A DNA stretch of 64,000 nucleotides from CAZSDW01 sp964605705 (GTDB lineage: Bacteria > Fidelibacterota > UBA2242). Shown piece by piece: positions 7,856-17,393 of the stretch. How positions within the stretch are numbered: position 1 is the first letter of the stretch; every line of letters begins with the position of its first letter. The position numbers and the translations under genes are program-made. The stretch covers positions 1-64,000 of the forward strand of contig CAZSDW010000009.1 of NCBI GenBank assembly GCA_964605705.1, given 5' to 3'. Below the pieces are notes generated by a model, which saw nothing but the letters and a program-made list of their open reading frames with translations, made no database searches and had not been told where the DNA came from.

Positions 7856-8911
7856 ATGATTAAAATTCTCATCGCCGATGATTCTGCCGTTATCCGGGAA
7901 TATTTCAACTTTCTGTTTAGCTCCGCACCGGATTTTACGGTTGTCGGCACCGCCAGAAACGGCAAAGAAGCCGTCGAGATGACCGGGGAAAAATCACCCG
8001 ACATTATCATTATGGATATCAAGATGCCAGTAATGGATGGATTCGAAGCGACTCGAGCCATTATGGAAACCCAGGCTGTTCCGATTATTATTGTCAGTGC
8101 CTCTTATGATCCGACCGAAGTGGAAACCTCATTCCGGGCATTGGAAGCGGGCGCGCTGATGGTTCTGGAAAAACCGCCGGGAATCGGACATCCCGGTCAT
8201 GCAAAAGCCGTCGATGATCTGCTCCGCCTGACCCGCCTGATGTCTGAAGTGAAAGTGATCACCCGACGGAAGAAAAAAATTGCTGGAAATATCTTCGATC
8301 TGGAACAGAGCAGCCAGGCTCGGGCCAGTATTCACAACGGCTTTGAGTTGGTCGCTATCGGAACATCCACCGGCGGACCACCGATGCTTCAGAAAATTTT
8401 ATCAAAATTACCAGCGCAATTTCAAATCCCGATCCTAATTGTTCAGCACATATCCAAAGGTTTTCTGGAAGGCATGGCGGAATGGCTGAACCAGGTTACC
8501 CCGCTGACAGTCCGTATTCCGCAAAATCTGGAGACTTTGTTGCCGGGCTATGCCTATTTAGCTCCGAATGAATTCCAGATCAGAGTTGTCAAAAACGATC
8601 GATTAAGCGTTCGTTTAGTACCGGATCCATCGAAGCCGACCTTTTGCCCTTCCATAGCGGAAATGTTTCGGTCGGTTACGGATGTATTGGCGCCGAATGT
8701 GATTGGGGTACTCTTGACCGGCATGGGCAATGATGGCGCCTACGAATTGAAACGGATGCGCGATTTGGGCGGAGTTACAATCGCCCAGAACCGGGAGAGT
8801 TGCGTCGTTTTCGGAATGCCCAAAGTTGCGATTGAGCTGGATGCGGCGAAGTTTATTCTGAATCCCGATGAAATAGCGGCTACCTTGACCGCTTTCACCC
8901 AAAAACAATAG
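7856..8911 (+). CDS. cheB: CheB protein-glutamate methylesterase/deamidase
   Basis: CheB removes methyl groups from chemoreceptors and is activated by phosphorylation from CheA. The 351-residue protein has an N-terminal receiver (about 1-125; phospho-acceptor Asp in IIMDIKMP, and KPP near the end), a linker, and a C-terminal esterase domain (about 158-345). The catalytic triad positions are the Ser in AIGTSTGGPP (about 170), His in VQHISKGF (about 198) and Asp in TGMGNDGA (about 292). It is separated from the rest of the che genes by the repeat/four-helix cassette, and its ribosome-binding AAAGG comes from the repeat leader. Confidence 0.95.
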   Translation: MIKILIADDSAVIREYFNFLFSSAPDFTVVGTARNGKEAVEMTGEKSPDIIIMDIKMPVMDGFEATRAIMETQAVPIIIVSASYDPTEVETSFRALEAGALMVLEKPPGIGHPGHAKAVDDLLRLTRLMSEVKVITRRKKKIAGNIFDLEQSSQARASIHNGFELVAIGTSTGGPPMLQKILSKLPAQFQIPILIVQHISKGFLEGMAEWLNQVTPLTVRIPQNLETLLPGYAYLAPNEFQIRVVKNDRLSVRLVPDPSKPTFCPSIAEMFRSVTDVLAPNVIGVLLTGMGNDGAYELKRMRDLGGVTIAQNRESCVVFGMPKVAIELDAAKFILNPDEIAATLTAFTQKQ

Positions 8912-8925
8912 GTAGGAGTAATCAT

Positions 8926-11900
8926 ATGAAAGATTCATCACTAAGAACAAAAAACAATCATCAAAAAATTCTGATTGTTGAAGACAGTCCGACCCAGGCG
9001 GAAAAATTAAAATATCTGTTGGAAGAAAATAATTTCCAGGTAACAGTCGCCAGGGATGGGAATGAAGCGCTTAATTTTCTACAAATCCAATTGCCGGACA
9101 TGATTATCAGTGATATTATGATGCCCGGAATGGACGGCTATACGCTCTGCAGCAAAGTCAAATCCGATGAAAAATTGCGGGATATCCCGGTGATGTTGTT
9201 GACATCGCTTTCGGATCCTGAGGATGTTGTAAAAGGATTATCCGCCGGCGCTGATAATTTTGTTACCAAACCCTATAGCGACAAGGCCCTGCTGGCTCAG
9301 GTGGATTATATTCTGATTAATAAAAAACTCCGCAGTTCTCATCAATCAGATCTGGGTATTGAAATCTATTTTGGAGGTAAAAAGCACAAAATCAATTCCA
9401 ATCGCCTGCAGATCATCGATTTGCTGCTGTCTACCTATGAAAGCGCAGTGCAAAAACGTCAGGAAGCCGAAGAAACCCTTGAAGAGCTCAAAATTACCCA
9501 GGAAGAACTCAGGACGACGAATGAACACCTGGAAGAAATGGTGCTGGAAAGAACCCTTCGGATTGAACAACTATATGAGCTGTTAAAGGTCATTCGTGAT
9601 GTCAATCAGTTAATCGTCAAAACCAGGGATCGGGATGAATTAATCCGACGCAGCTGTGAAATTTTCACCGAGAATCCAAACTTCTCTTGTGCCTTTATCA
9701 TTCTAATTGACGATAATGGCAAGGTCACAGATGTTGCAGAATCCGGTTATGGAAAATCATTTGAACCAGTCCAAAATAATTTAAATAAAAATATCCTGCC
9801 GCAATGTGCCCGCCAGGCGCTGGAAACGAAGAACCTGGTAATCGTGAAAGAACCACATAAAACCTGTCCGGAATGTCCGTTTTCGGTTGATTCAGCCAAT
9901 AATCTGGATTTTTCAATTGCCATCAGATCTGACGATAAAACCTTTGGTATTTTAAACGTTTGTTCCAATATTGATAGTCCTGATGAGGAAGGTACGTCGC
10001 TTCTGGAAGAGGTTGCCGGGGATCTTGGTTTCGCGCTGCAAACTATGACTTTGGAGAAGTTACGCAAACAAATGGAGGAAGCACTGTGCGAAAGTGAGGA
10101 AAAATTCCGTCTATTGTCTGAGACCAGTCCTTTCAGCGTCTTCGCCTATCGGGAAAAATTCATCTACGCTAATCCGGCTTTCGAAATGCTGACCGGTTAT
10201 TCAGCCACTGAATTGGAGGATATGAACTTCTGGGATTTGGTGCACCCGGATTTCCGCGATTTGGTACGGCAGAGAGGAGCGGCGCGTCTGCGGGGCGAGA
10301 AAGCACCCGATCGTTATGAGATCAAACTGGTCCGACAGAACGGAAATGAATGCTGGATTGACGCCGCTTCAACCTTGATGCAGCTAGACGGTCAACCTAC
10401 CGGGATTGGTACAGCAGTTGATATTACCGAGCGCAAGCAGGTGGAAGAAGCACTGCGAACCAGTGAAGCCCAATTATCAAATGCCATGGTTATTGCTAAA
10501 CTAGGCTATTGGGAATACGATGCTGATGAGGACCTGTTTACGTTCAATGATCATTTTTATGACATTTTTCGAACCACGGCTGAAAAAGTCGGTGGCTATA
10601 AAATGTCTCCGGCTCAATATGCTGAGCGGTTTTTGCATCCCGACGATAGGGCATTAGTCACGATTGAGATGCAGAAAGCGTTTGAAACCACCGATCCGAA
10701 TTTCAGCCAGACATTGGAACACCGGATTATTTATGCCGATGGAGAAGTTGGTTACATTTCAGTCCGCTACTTCATCGTCAAAGATAAACAAGGCCGGACA
10801 GTTAAGACTTATGGCGCCAATCAGGATATTACCGACAAGAAACGCATGGAAACTGAGAAACTGGAACTGGAGAATCAATTTCGCGAAAGCCAGAAGATGG
10901 AGTCCATCGGCACCTTAGCTGGAGGTATTGCTCATGATTTCAATAATCTGCTGACGGTTATTCAGGGTCACGCCCAGATGGCAATGATGTCAATGGACGA
11001 AAACGATTCTCAGTATAAAGACCTGACCCAGATTTTGAATTCATCAACCCGGGCGGCGAGCCTGACCCGGCAATTGTTGCTGTTCAGTCGGAAGCAGGAG
11101 GTTGAGTTAAAGACGCTGAGTCTGAACCAAACCATTCAGAATCTTTTAAAAATGATCAAACGCTTGATCGGCGAGGATATCGTTGTTGATGTAAAACTGG
11201 CATCCAATTTATCGAATGTCGAAGCCGATGAGGGTAATATTGAGCAGGTAATCATGAACCTGGCGGTCAATGCCCGGGATGCTATGCCGGACGGTGGCAA
11301 ATTGACGATAAAAACAGAAAATGTTTCAATATCCGGTGATGATAAAATAACAATTCCGGATGCCCAGCCAGGGCATTTTGTACGGATTTCCGTTGAAGAT
11401 ACCGGCTGTGGTATTCTCCCTGAAATACTGCCAAAAATATTTGAACCCTTTTTCAGCACCAAGGAAAAAGGAAAAGGCACCGGTCTGGGATTATCGGTAA
11501 TTTACGGAATAATCAAAAAACACGGCGGCTGGGTCAATGTCTATAGTGAACCGGGACACGGCACCATATTTAAAATCTATTTGCCGGCATCTGTTTTCGT
11601 ATCACGTGAAAAGGACAGCGCCAAATCGGAATCCGATGTATCATTCTACGGAAACGGTGAATATATTCTGATCATTGAAGATGAAAAGGGAATTCTTGAT
11701 TTTGCCACTTCGGTGTTACGGCAATTTGGATATAATGCCAAAGGCGCAACAAGTGGAAATCAGGCGATCGCGTTGTTTAATCAGGCAGAAGATGAATTCC
11801 GGTTGATTATCAGTGATGTGATTTTACCCGATATCAATGGCTATGATCTGGTGAAAAAGCTGACTAAAAACCATCCTGATATCCCGGTTCTGATGAGCAG

Positions 11901-12027
11901 CGGCTATACGGAAGAAAAGGTCAAACAGTCGATTATTCAGGAAAAGGGATTTCACTTTTTACAGAAGCCCTATTCCGTCAGCTCGTTATTGGAAGCAGTG
12001 AAAAAAGCCATCGTGGAATCTGAATAG
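8926..12027 (+). CDS. Hybrid histidine kinase REC-GAF-PAS-PAS-HisKA-HATPase-REC
   Basis: A soluble 1033-residue hybrid kinase. An N-terminal receiver (about 13-130, ISDIMMP) is followed by the same post-receiver block as the response regulator at 5997 (INSNRLQIIDLLLSTYE) and a coiled coil (about 180-215). A GAF-like domain (about 225-375) contains a CPECP motif. Two PAS domains follow (about 385-640), each ending in a DIT motif. The kinase core has the phospho-His in GGIAHDFNNLLTVIQGHAQ, an N-box NLAVNARDAMPDGG and GKGTGLGLSV. A C-terminal receiver has ISDVILPD. It starts 15 bases after cheB with TAGGAG before the ATG. No membrane segments are visible. The input signal is unknown. Confidence 0.92.
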   Translation: MKDSSLRTKNNHQKILIVEDSPTQAEKLKYLLEENNFQVTVARDGNEALNFLQIQLPDMIISDIMMPGMDGYTLCSKVKSDEKLRDIPVMLLTSLSDPEDVVKGLSAGADNFVTKPYSDKALLAQVDYILINKKLRSSHQSDLGIEIYFGGKKHKINSNRLQIIDLLLSTYESAVQKRQEAEETLEELKITQEELRTTNEHLEEMVLERTLRIEQLYELLKVIRDVNQLIVKTRDRDELIRRSCEIFTENPNFSCAFIILIDDNGKVTDVAESGYGKSFEPVQNNLNKNILPQCARQALETKNLVIVKEPHKTCPECPFSVDSANNLDFSIAIRSDDKTFGILNVCSNIDSPDEEGTSLLEEVAGDLGFALQTMTLEKLRKQMEEALCESEEKFRLLSETSPFSVFAYREKFIYANPAFEMLTGYSATELEDMNFWDLVHPDFRDLVRQRGAARLRGEKAPDRYEIKLVRQNGNECWIDAASTLMQLDGQPTGIGTAVDITERKQVEEALRTSEAQLSNAMVIAKLGYWEYDADEDLFTFNDHFYDIFRTTAEKVGGYKMSPAQYAERFLHPDDRALVTIEMQKAFETTDPNFSQTLEHRIIYADGEVGYISVRYFIVKDKQGRTVKTYGANQDITDKKRMETEKLELENQFRESQKMESIGTLAGGIAHDFNNLLTVIQGHAQMAMMSMDENDSQYKDLTQILNSSTRAASLTRQLLLFSRKQEVELKTLSLNQTIQNLLKMIKRLIGEDIVVDVKLASNLSNVEADEGNIEQVIMNLAVNARDAMPDGGKLTIKTENVSISGDDKITIPDAQPGHFVRISVEDTGCGILPEILPKIFEPFFSTKEKGKGTGLGLSVIYGIIKKHGGWVNVYSEPGHGTIFKIYLPASVFVSREKDSAKSESDVSFYGNGEYILIIEDEKGILDFATSVLRQFGYNAKGATSGNQAIALFNQAEDEFRLIISDVILPDINGYDLVKKLTKNHPDIPVLMSSGYTEEKVKQSIIQEKGFHFLQKPYSVSSLLEAVKKAIVESE

Positions 12028-12414
12028 AAGAAGCCTGCCAGCCCATTTCGGTCATCTCGATTGACAGCGAATGCCGTCGGATTCTGCTTCATCCCGAAAT
12101 TCGGGATGAAGCAGAGTTTCCTGCTGAAGGCGGGATCGAAATGACTATTTCGGGCTTCCCTGCTGTACGTAATAGGTTGCTAATGACTCAAATAATCCGT
12201 TAAATTAATGACGACATATATGAATATTTTATCCTATTACAATTCCCAAATTTTCACCTTCATTTTCCCCCTGAAAATTTTTTTAATTGCCCAACCTTCC
12301 AAAGCCTGGTTCAGCCGCAGTAGTTTCCTGAATACATAGCAAAATAGTCCCGGGATTATATGGCGGAGACCGATCTAAAGAATTCGATAATAAAGATATA
12401 GACAGAGGAAATAA
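12028..12414. other. Intergenic region with a REP-like inverted repeat and no gene
   Basis: This 387-base stretch between the first hybrid kinase and the membrane sensor has no convincing ORF. Its left third is occupied by the inverted-repeat element at 12051-12145. The rest is AT-rich and probably holds the sensor gene's promoter, though no clear -35/-10 pair was found. AGAGGA precedes the ATG at 12415. Confidence 0.6.
12051..12145. repeat. REP/MITE-like element: nested inverted repeats
   Basis: Outer arms GTCATCTCGAT (12051-12061) and ATCGAAATGAC (12135-12145) pair at 10 of 11 positions. An inner perfect 15-bp palindrome (CTGCTTCATCCCGAA / TTCGGGATGAAGCAG, one-base centre) spans 12084-12114. 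There is no T-tract. The shape and the TCAT(C/T)TCGAT edge resemble interspersed intergenic repeats found in many draft genomes. Confidence 0.65.
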
Positions 12415-14100
12415 ATGAAAATAAGTAAAATCATTCTAATAATTGTATTCTTCTTTTTGGCTGTATGCCTGGGTATTGCAGGAATATCCTACAGGTTATA
12501 TCAGCACGAATTTAAAAAAGAAATCGACGGGATTCAGCTGAGCGAAACGGCGTATCTTGATTTGTTTCTGGAAGATGTCAGCAGTGAATTTGCCACCATT
12601 CGGGCTGATCTGGTGATTATTTCGAAAAACAAAACACTGCGCCATTTTATTGAATCCCCTTCAAAGACAACGTTGCAGCAGTTGAACGAGGAATTCCTGA
12701 CGGTTTCCCAAAATAAGCCCGATTATGATAAGATTCGCTACATTGATCTTTCCGGAACGGAAATTGCCCGGGTTAACTTCAATGGCAGGCATAGTCAGAT
12801 CGTTCCCGAAAACGAACTTCAGGATAAAAGCGATCGTTACTATATATTTGAAGCTCTGAAAATGAACCAGGATGATGTATTCGTATCGCAGCCGGATTTG
12901 AATATTGAACATGGCGTCATTGCACAGCCTGTAAAACCGATGATCCGGTTTGCAACGCCGATTTATGACGATAATGGTGCAAAGCATGGGATTTTGATCC
13001 TGAATTATTCTTTTAATTCCCTATTAAAAAAGGCTGACCGTCATCCGCTTCAGCATACCGGACAGACGACCATTGTTAATACCGACGGCTATTGGTTGAG
13101 AGGCGAAAAGGAATCCGATGAGTGGGGTTTTATGTATCCTGATAAAAAGGATTTGACCTTAGCCGTGAAAAATCCCGATATCTGGCGCAGGATTAATTCC
13201 TCTGAAAGCGGTTATTTCTTCAATGCTGCCGGCTTGCTCGTTTTCAGCACTCTGCATCCCATCAGGGAGCCTGATAGTGATTCCAGTATATCAAATTTCA
13301 ATAATAAAACCGATCAACAGTATTGGAAAGTTATCACACAGACACCTCGTATAGTTATTGTGCAGAGATTAAGCGGATTCAGAAAAAAATTGATAGTTTT
13401 TAACCTGGTTACAGTTTTTTTGGTCGCCTGGCTGATTGTTATCATTTCGTTCTATCTAACAAGTAGGGCAAAGCATGTTCGCACTTTACAGGAAAATGAA
13501 GAGAAATATCGCCTGTTGGTGGAAAGTTCCAATGATGCGATTGTCATCAGGCAGGAGAATCGTTTCATCTTTGTCAATGAGGGTTTTGTCCGAATGCTGG
13601 GATATACCAGGGATGAACTGCTGCTGATGGATTACCTGGCGATCTTTACACCAGAGGCTGCCCGGAATCTGCTGGAACGCCAGGCGCAGCGAGAGCTGGG
13701 TGAAAAGGTTTCGGATCGCTATGAAACCCAATTCCTGAAAAAGGACGGTTCGGAGATGCCCGTCGAAGTAAATGTAGATATTATCGATTACCGTGGACAA
13801 AAAGCGGCATTTGCCGTGATCCGCGATTTGACAAAACAAAAAGAGATTATGCGGGAGCTGGAAAAATCTGCCCGGCTGACAAGGAATTTAGAGGGCTTTG
13901 TACCGATTTGTGCCGGTTGTAATAAGATAAGGGACGATGAGGTAGGGGGACATCCCTGGGTATCGCCAGCGGAATATGCCGCGAAACGTCTGCCGAAAGT
14001 CCAGTTTTCCCACGGTATGTGCCCGGACTGCATGAAGAAATGGTATCCGGATTATGTGGGGAAACCAGAGTATAGTGATAAATCAAATAATAATAAATAG
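12415..14100 (+). CDS. Membrane Cache-PAS sensor protein with Cys4 tail
   Basis: A 561-residue membrane protein. TM1 (about 5-25) precedes a periplasmic double-Cache-like domain (about 35-320) with family signatures such as IRYIDLSGTEIARVN and PMIRFATPIYD. TM2 (about 326-347) leads to a PAS domain (about 355-480, ending in AFAVIRDLT). A final Cys-rich tail has CAGCNKIRDDE and SHGMCPDCMKKWYPDY. It has no kinase, cyclase or methyl-accepting domain, so it must signal through partners. The tail matches that of the response regulator at 5997, which suggests a shared interaction or metal-binding role (inference). It lies between two hybrid kinases. Confidence 0.85.
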   Translation: MKISKIILIIVFFFLAVCLGIAGISYRLYQHEFKKEIDGIQLSETAYLDLFLEDVSSEFATIRADLVIISKNKTLRHFIESPSKTTLQQLNEEFLTVSQNKPDYDKIRYIDLSGTEIARVNFNGRHSQIVPENELQDKSDRYYIFEALKMNQDDVFVSQPDLNIEHGVIAQPVKPMIRFATPIYDDNGAKHGILILNYSFNSLLKKADRHPLQHTGQTTIVNTDGYWLRGEKESDEWGFMYPDKKDLTLAVKNPDIWRRINSSESGYFFNAAGLLVFSTLHPIREPDSDSSISNFNNKTDQQYWKVITQTPRIVIVQRLSGFRKKLIVFNLVTVFLVAWLIVIISFYLTSRAKHVRTLQENEEKYRLLVESSNDAIVIRQENRFIFVNEGFVRMLGYTRDELLLMDYLAIFTPEAARNLLERQAQRELGEKVSDRYETQFLKKDGSEMPVEVNVDIIDYRGQKAAFAVIRDLTKQKEIMRELEKSARLTRNLEGFVPICAGCNKIRDDEVGGHPWVSPAEYAAKRLPKVQFSHGMCPDCMKKWYPDYVGKPEYSDKSNNNK

Positions 14101-14144
14101 GTCAATTCAATCAATGAATTTTACTAAAAGTATTGGGAAAACAG

Positions 14145-17100
14145 ATGAGTAATCCAAAGCAGAAAAATCAAGAATCCAAAGCGCAACTCACCGAAACCGG
14201 TACACGAGATGATGTCCTGGAAGAATTACCCATCGGGATTTGCCGCTCCGACCTCAAAGGCACAATTAAATATGTTAACAGGCATTTTATGGAAGTTACC
14301 GGTTATAACCGGGATGAAATTATCGGCAGGAACGCCTTGAAGTCGGATTTTTTCCCCGATGATATGCGCAGCAATCTTCTCAAACGGATCGCGGCCCGAA
14401 TCGGCGGAGCGGAGCCTAAAAGGCTGGATACCCGGTTCAAATGCAAGGATGGAACCTGGATTTGGGTAACCTTAGAGGGCACGATCATCCGGAAATCAGG
14501 AGTTCCGGTTGGTTTTCAAATTACCGCCAGCGATATCACCGAACACAAGCAAGCGGAAGAAGCTACAGCCGAAAGTGAAGCCAAATACCGCAACCTGGTG
14601 GAACGCTCAAATGATGGCGTCCTCATAATTCAGGATGGGATTGTCGAGTTTATCAACATCCGCCTGGCAGAAATGTGGGGAGGCAACAAAACAGAAATTC
14701 TCGGTACCAAATTCATCACATATGTCCACCCCTCTGAACTATCCAAGGTGGCAGACCGCTATCGGCGGCGAATTTCCGGTGAACAGGTTTCCCCAATCTA
14801 CGAGACAATGCTTTTGCGCAAAGATGGAAGCACACTCTATGTGGAACTGAATGCCGGGGTGATTACTTATCAGGGCAAGCCAGCCGACCTCGTACTCGTG
14901 CGTGATATCAACGATCGCAAATTGGCGGAAGCGGAAATCGCCGGGCAGAATAAATTTCATCAGCTGCGTGCCGAGCTCTGGAAAATCGCGAATGATCCGT
15001 ATAATACTGAATCTGAACTTATTCAAAAGATATTGAATAAAATAGGCCCTGAACTGGATGTCAGCCGGGCGACATTTGTCAGGTTCAAACCTGAACGTAA
15101 AGAGTACATTGTTGAAAGCCAATGGTACACCCAAGCAGCTGGTCCGTCCCCGACTCAATCCTTCAGTTACCAAATCGCAAGGCAGTTATTTGGAAAGCAA
15201 TATGCCGAATTACCGAAAGACCTGGTGCCCGGAATCAAACAATATGTCACTCAAAGATTCAAGAAAAATAATATCTTTTCTTACCTGGTAGTTCCATTTG
15301 GCGATCCGAAGAAACCGGAGGGTCTGTTTACCTTTTCCGAATGTCGTCAGCCCCGCCAGTGGACTCAGACAGAAATCAACACCCTGCTGGAAGTTGTCAA
15401 CATTATAACCTTAAAAAGTGAAGAGATCAGAACACACCGCAGGATCAGTGAAAGCGAAGCCCGGTTTTCCGCCTTTATGGATAACCTGCCGATTACGGCG
15501 TTTATCGCGGATCCAAATCACCGGTATCTCTATTTTAATCAGGAGATGCGGAAAGCGTTCAATACCGAGGATTGGCTGGGAAAAACCGTTGATGATATTT
15601 TTCCGCCCGATATCGCGGGGAAACTGAAAAAGGCTGACCTGGAGGCGTTTAAAAAAGGCTATGGCGTAAACATTCATACCGTACCGGATAAACAGGGACA
15701 TGAACGCATCTGGGAAACCCATACGTTCAGAATTGACCGAAAGGACCAGGAATCCTTGATGGGCGGTTTTTCACTGGATATCACCGACCGGAAGAAATCG
15801 GAGGAAAATGTCCTCTATCAAGCCATGCTGCTACGGAGTGTTACCGACGCCATTATTTCAGCGAATAAAAATTTCAATATTACATCCTGGAATAAATCCG
15901 CTGAAAAAATTTATGGCTGGCAAGCGGCTGAGGTGATTGGCAAGAATTTTCATGACATCGTCAAACCGGAATACCCTTATTCAAGCCGGGAAGAATTTAA
16001 CAAGAAATTTACAGAAGATGGATTCTGGTCAGGTGAAATCGTTCATCATCATAAAGATGGTCATCCGGTAAGTGTTTACAGTAATGTATCGGATGTCAAA
16101 GACAGTAATGGCAGCAGCATCGGTAGAGTATCGGTAAACCACGATATCAGTGCTCAGAAGAAAGCCGAGGCAGAAAAAATTGCCCTTGAAGATCAGCTAC
16201 TGCAGTCCCAGAAAATGGAAGCCGTTGGAACACTGGCTGGTGGTGTGGCACATGATTTTAATAATTTATTGACTGTCATCCAGGGGCATGCCCAGCTGAT
16301 GATGATGGACATTACCGAAAGCGACCCCAACTATCGTGAGTTACGACAAATCGTGAATGCTTCGACCCGGGCGGCGAACCTGACCCGGCAGCTGCTGCTC
16401 TTCAGCCGTAAGGAGGCGATGGAATTTAAACCGGTCAATCTGAACCAGACGGTTGGTAATCTTCAAAAAATGCTGCAACGGTTGATTGGCGAGGATATCC
16501 AGATTGATACCTTCCTGACTGCCGATCCCTGGCAGGTGAACGCCGACGAAGGCAACCTGGAACAGGTTATCATGAATATGACCGTCAATGCCCGGGATGC
16601 CATGACGCAGGGTGGGAAAGTGACCATCAAGACCGAAAACATTGTTTTAAGTAAAGCAGAAAGCAAAATTATCAGCGAATCCTACAGCGGCAGGTTTGTC
16701 CGTCTCTCCATCGAAGATACCGGGGTGGGAATTTCAGCAGAAACCATTGACAAGATTTTTGAACCTTTCTACAGCACCAAGGAAGTCGGTAAGGGAACCG
16801 GTTTGGGATTATCGGTCGTTTACGGCATTGTAAAAAAACATAATGGCTGGATCAATGTCTATAGTGAACCGGGGCAGGGAACCATCTTTAAAATTTATCT
16901 GCCCGCGATAACCGTCAAGGATCAGAAGACCGAAAAAAAGATAAGCGGCTTCCAGGATTTGACCGGTCGGGGCGAGCGTATCCTGCTCATCGAAGATGAA
17001 GAAGGGGTTCGTAATTTTGCTGTCGCGGCTTTGCGTCAAAATGGCTATCTCACTTTTGAAGCAGAAAATGCAGTCGGGGCTCTTGAGATATTTAAGAACG

Positions 17101-17342
17101 AGAAAGGGCGTTTTGATTTGATTTTATCCGATGTGGTGCTGCCTGATCAAAACGGTTTTCAAGTGGTTGGGGAACTGCTGGCGATTCATGGCAATATACC
17201 CGTAATCATGTGCAGTGGTTACACAGAAGAACGGATTAAACAATCCATTATTCAGGAAAAAGGATTCCAGTTTCTGCAAAAACCCTATTCTGTTAGTTCG
17301 TTATTGGAAGTGGTAAAAGAAGCCATTGTTGAATCTGAATAA
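14145..17342 (+). CDS. Multi-PAS hybrid histidine kinase with C-terminal receiver
   Basis: A soluble hybrid kinase of about 1065 residues. The order is PAS (about 20-130), PAS (about 145-265), a GAF-like region (about 275-425), PAS (about 435-550), PAS (about 560-680), HisKA with the phospho-His in GGVAHDFNNLLTVIQGHAQ, HATPase (N-box NMTVNARDAM; GKGTGLGLSVVYG) and a receiver with LSDVVLPD. The kinase core and receiver are strikingly similar to those of the kinase at 8926, down to the last residues (YSVSSLLE, AIVESE), so the two are paralogues with different sensor halves. I prefer ATG 14145 over TTG 14133 because GGGA lies about nine bases upstream. Confidence 0.9.
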   Translation: MSNPKQKNQESKAQLTETGTRDDVLEELPIGICRSDLKGTIKYVNRHFMEVTGYNRDEIIGRNALKSDFFPDDMRSNLLKRIAARIGGAEPKRLDTRFKCKDGTWIWVTLEGTIIRKSGVPVGFQITASDITEHKQAEEATAESEAKYRNLVERSNDGVLIIQDGIVEFINIRLAEMWGGNKTEILGTKFITYVHPSELSKVADRYRRRISGEQVSPIYETMLLRKDGSTLYVELNAGVITYQGKPADLVLVRDINDRKLAEAEIAGQNKFHQLRAELWKIANDPYNTESELIQKILNKIGPELDVSRATFVRFKPERKEYIVESQWYTQAAGPSPTQSFSYQIARQLFGKQYAELPKDLVPGIKQYVTQRFKKNNIFSYLVVPFGDPKKPEGLFTFSECRQPRQWTQTEINTLLEVVNIITLKSEEIRTHRRISESEARFSAFMDNLPITAFIADPNHRYLYFNQEMRKAFNTEDWLGKTVDDIFPPDIAGKLKKADLEAFKKGYGVNIHTVPDKQGHERIWETHTFRIDRKDQESLMGGFSLDITDRKKSEENVLYQAMLLRSVTDAIISANKNFNITSWNKSAEKIYGWQAAEVIGKNFHDIVKPEYPYSSREEFNKKFTEDGFWSGEIVHHHKDGHPVSVYSNVSDVKDSNGSSIGRVSVNHDISAQKKAEAEKIALEDQLLQSQKMEAVGTLAGGVAHDFNNLLTVIQGHAQLMMMDITESDPNYRELRQIVNASTRAANLTRQLLLFSRKEAMEFKPVNLNQTVGNLQKMLQRLIGEDIQIDTFLTADPWQVNADEGNLEQVIMNMTVNARDAMTQGGKVTIKTENIVLSKAESKIISESYSGRFVRLSIEDTGVGISAETIDKIFEPFYSTKEVGKGTGLGLSVVYGIVKKHNGWINVYSEPGQGTIFKIYLPAITVKDQKTEKKISGFQDLTGRGERILLIEDEEGVRNFAVAALRQNGYLTFEAENAVGALEIFKNEKGRFDLILSDVVLPDQNGFQVVGELLAIHGNIPVIMCSGYTEERIKQSIIQEKGFQFLQKPYSVSSLLEVVKEAIVESE

Positions 17343-17344
17343 AA

Positions 17345-17370
17345 AAAGCCCGGCATTAATACCGGGCTTT
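17345..17370. terminator. Bidirectional rho-independent terminator
   Basis: AAAGCCCGG and CCGGGCTTT form a 9-bp stem with an 8-base loop, flanked by A-runs and T-runs. It lies three bases past the hybrid kinase stop and 24 bases from the end of the convergent minus-strand operon, so it can serve both. Confidence 0.88.
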
Positions 17371-17393
17371 GATTTGGATCTGGCAACTAACGC

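Noticed and set aside
12084..12114. Terminator after the first hybrid kinase
   Set aside because: The palindrome is strong but has no T-run and is nested in a second inverted repeat, so a dispersed repeat is the better reading.
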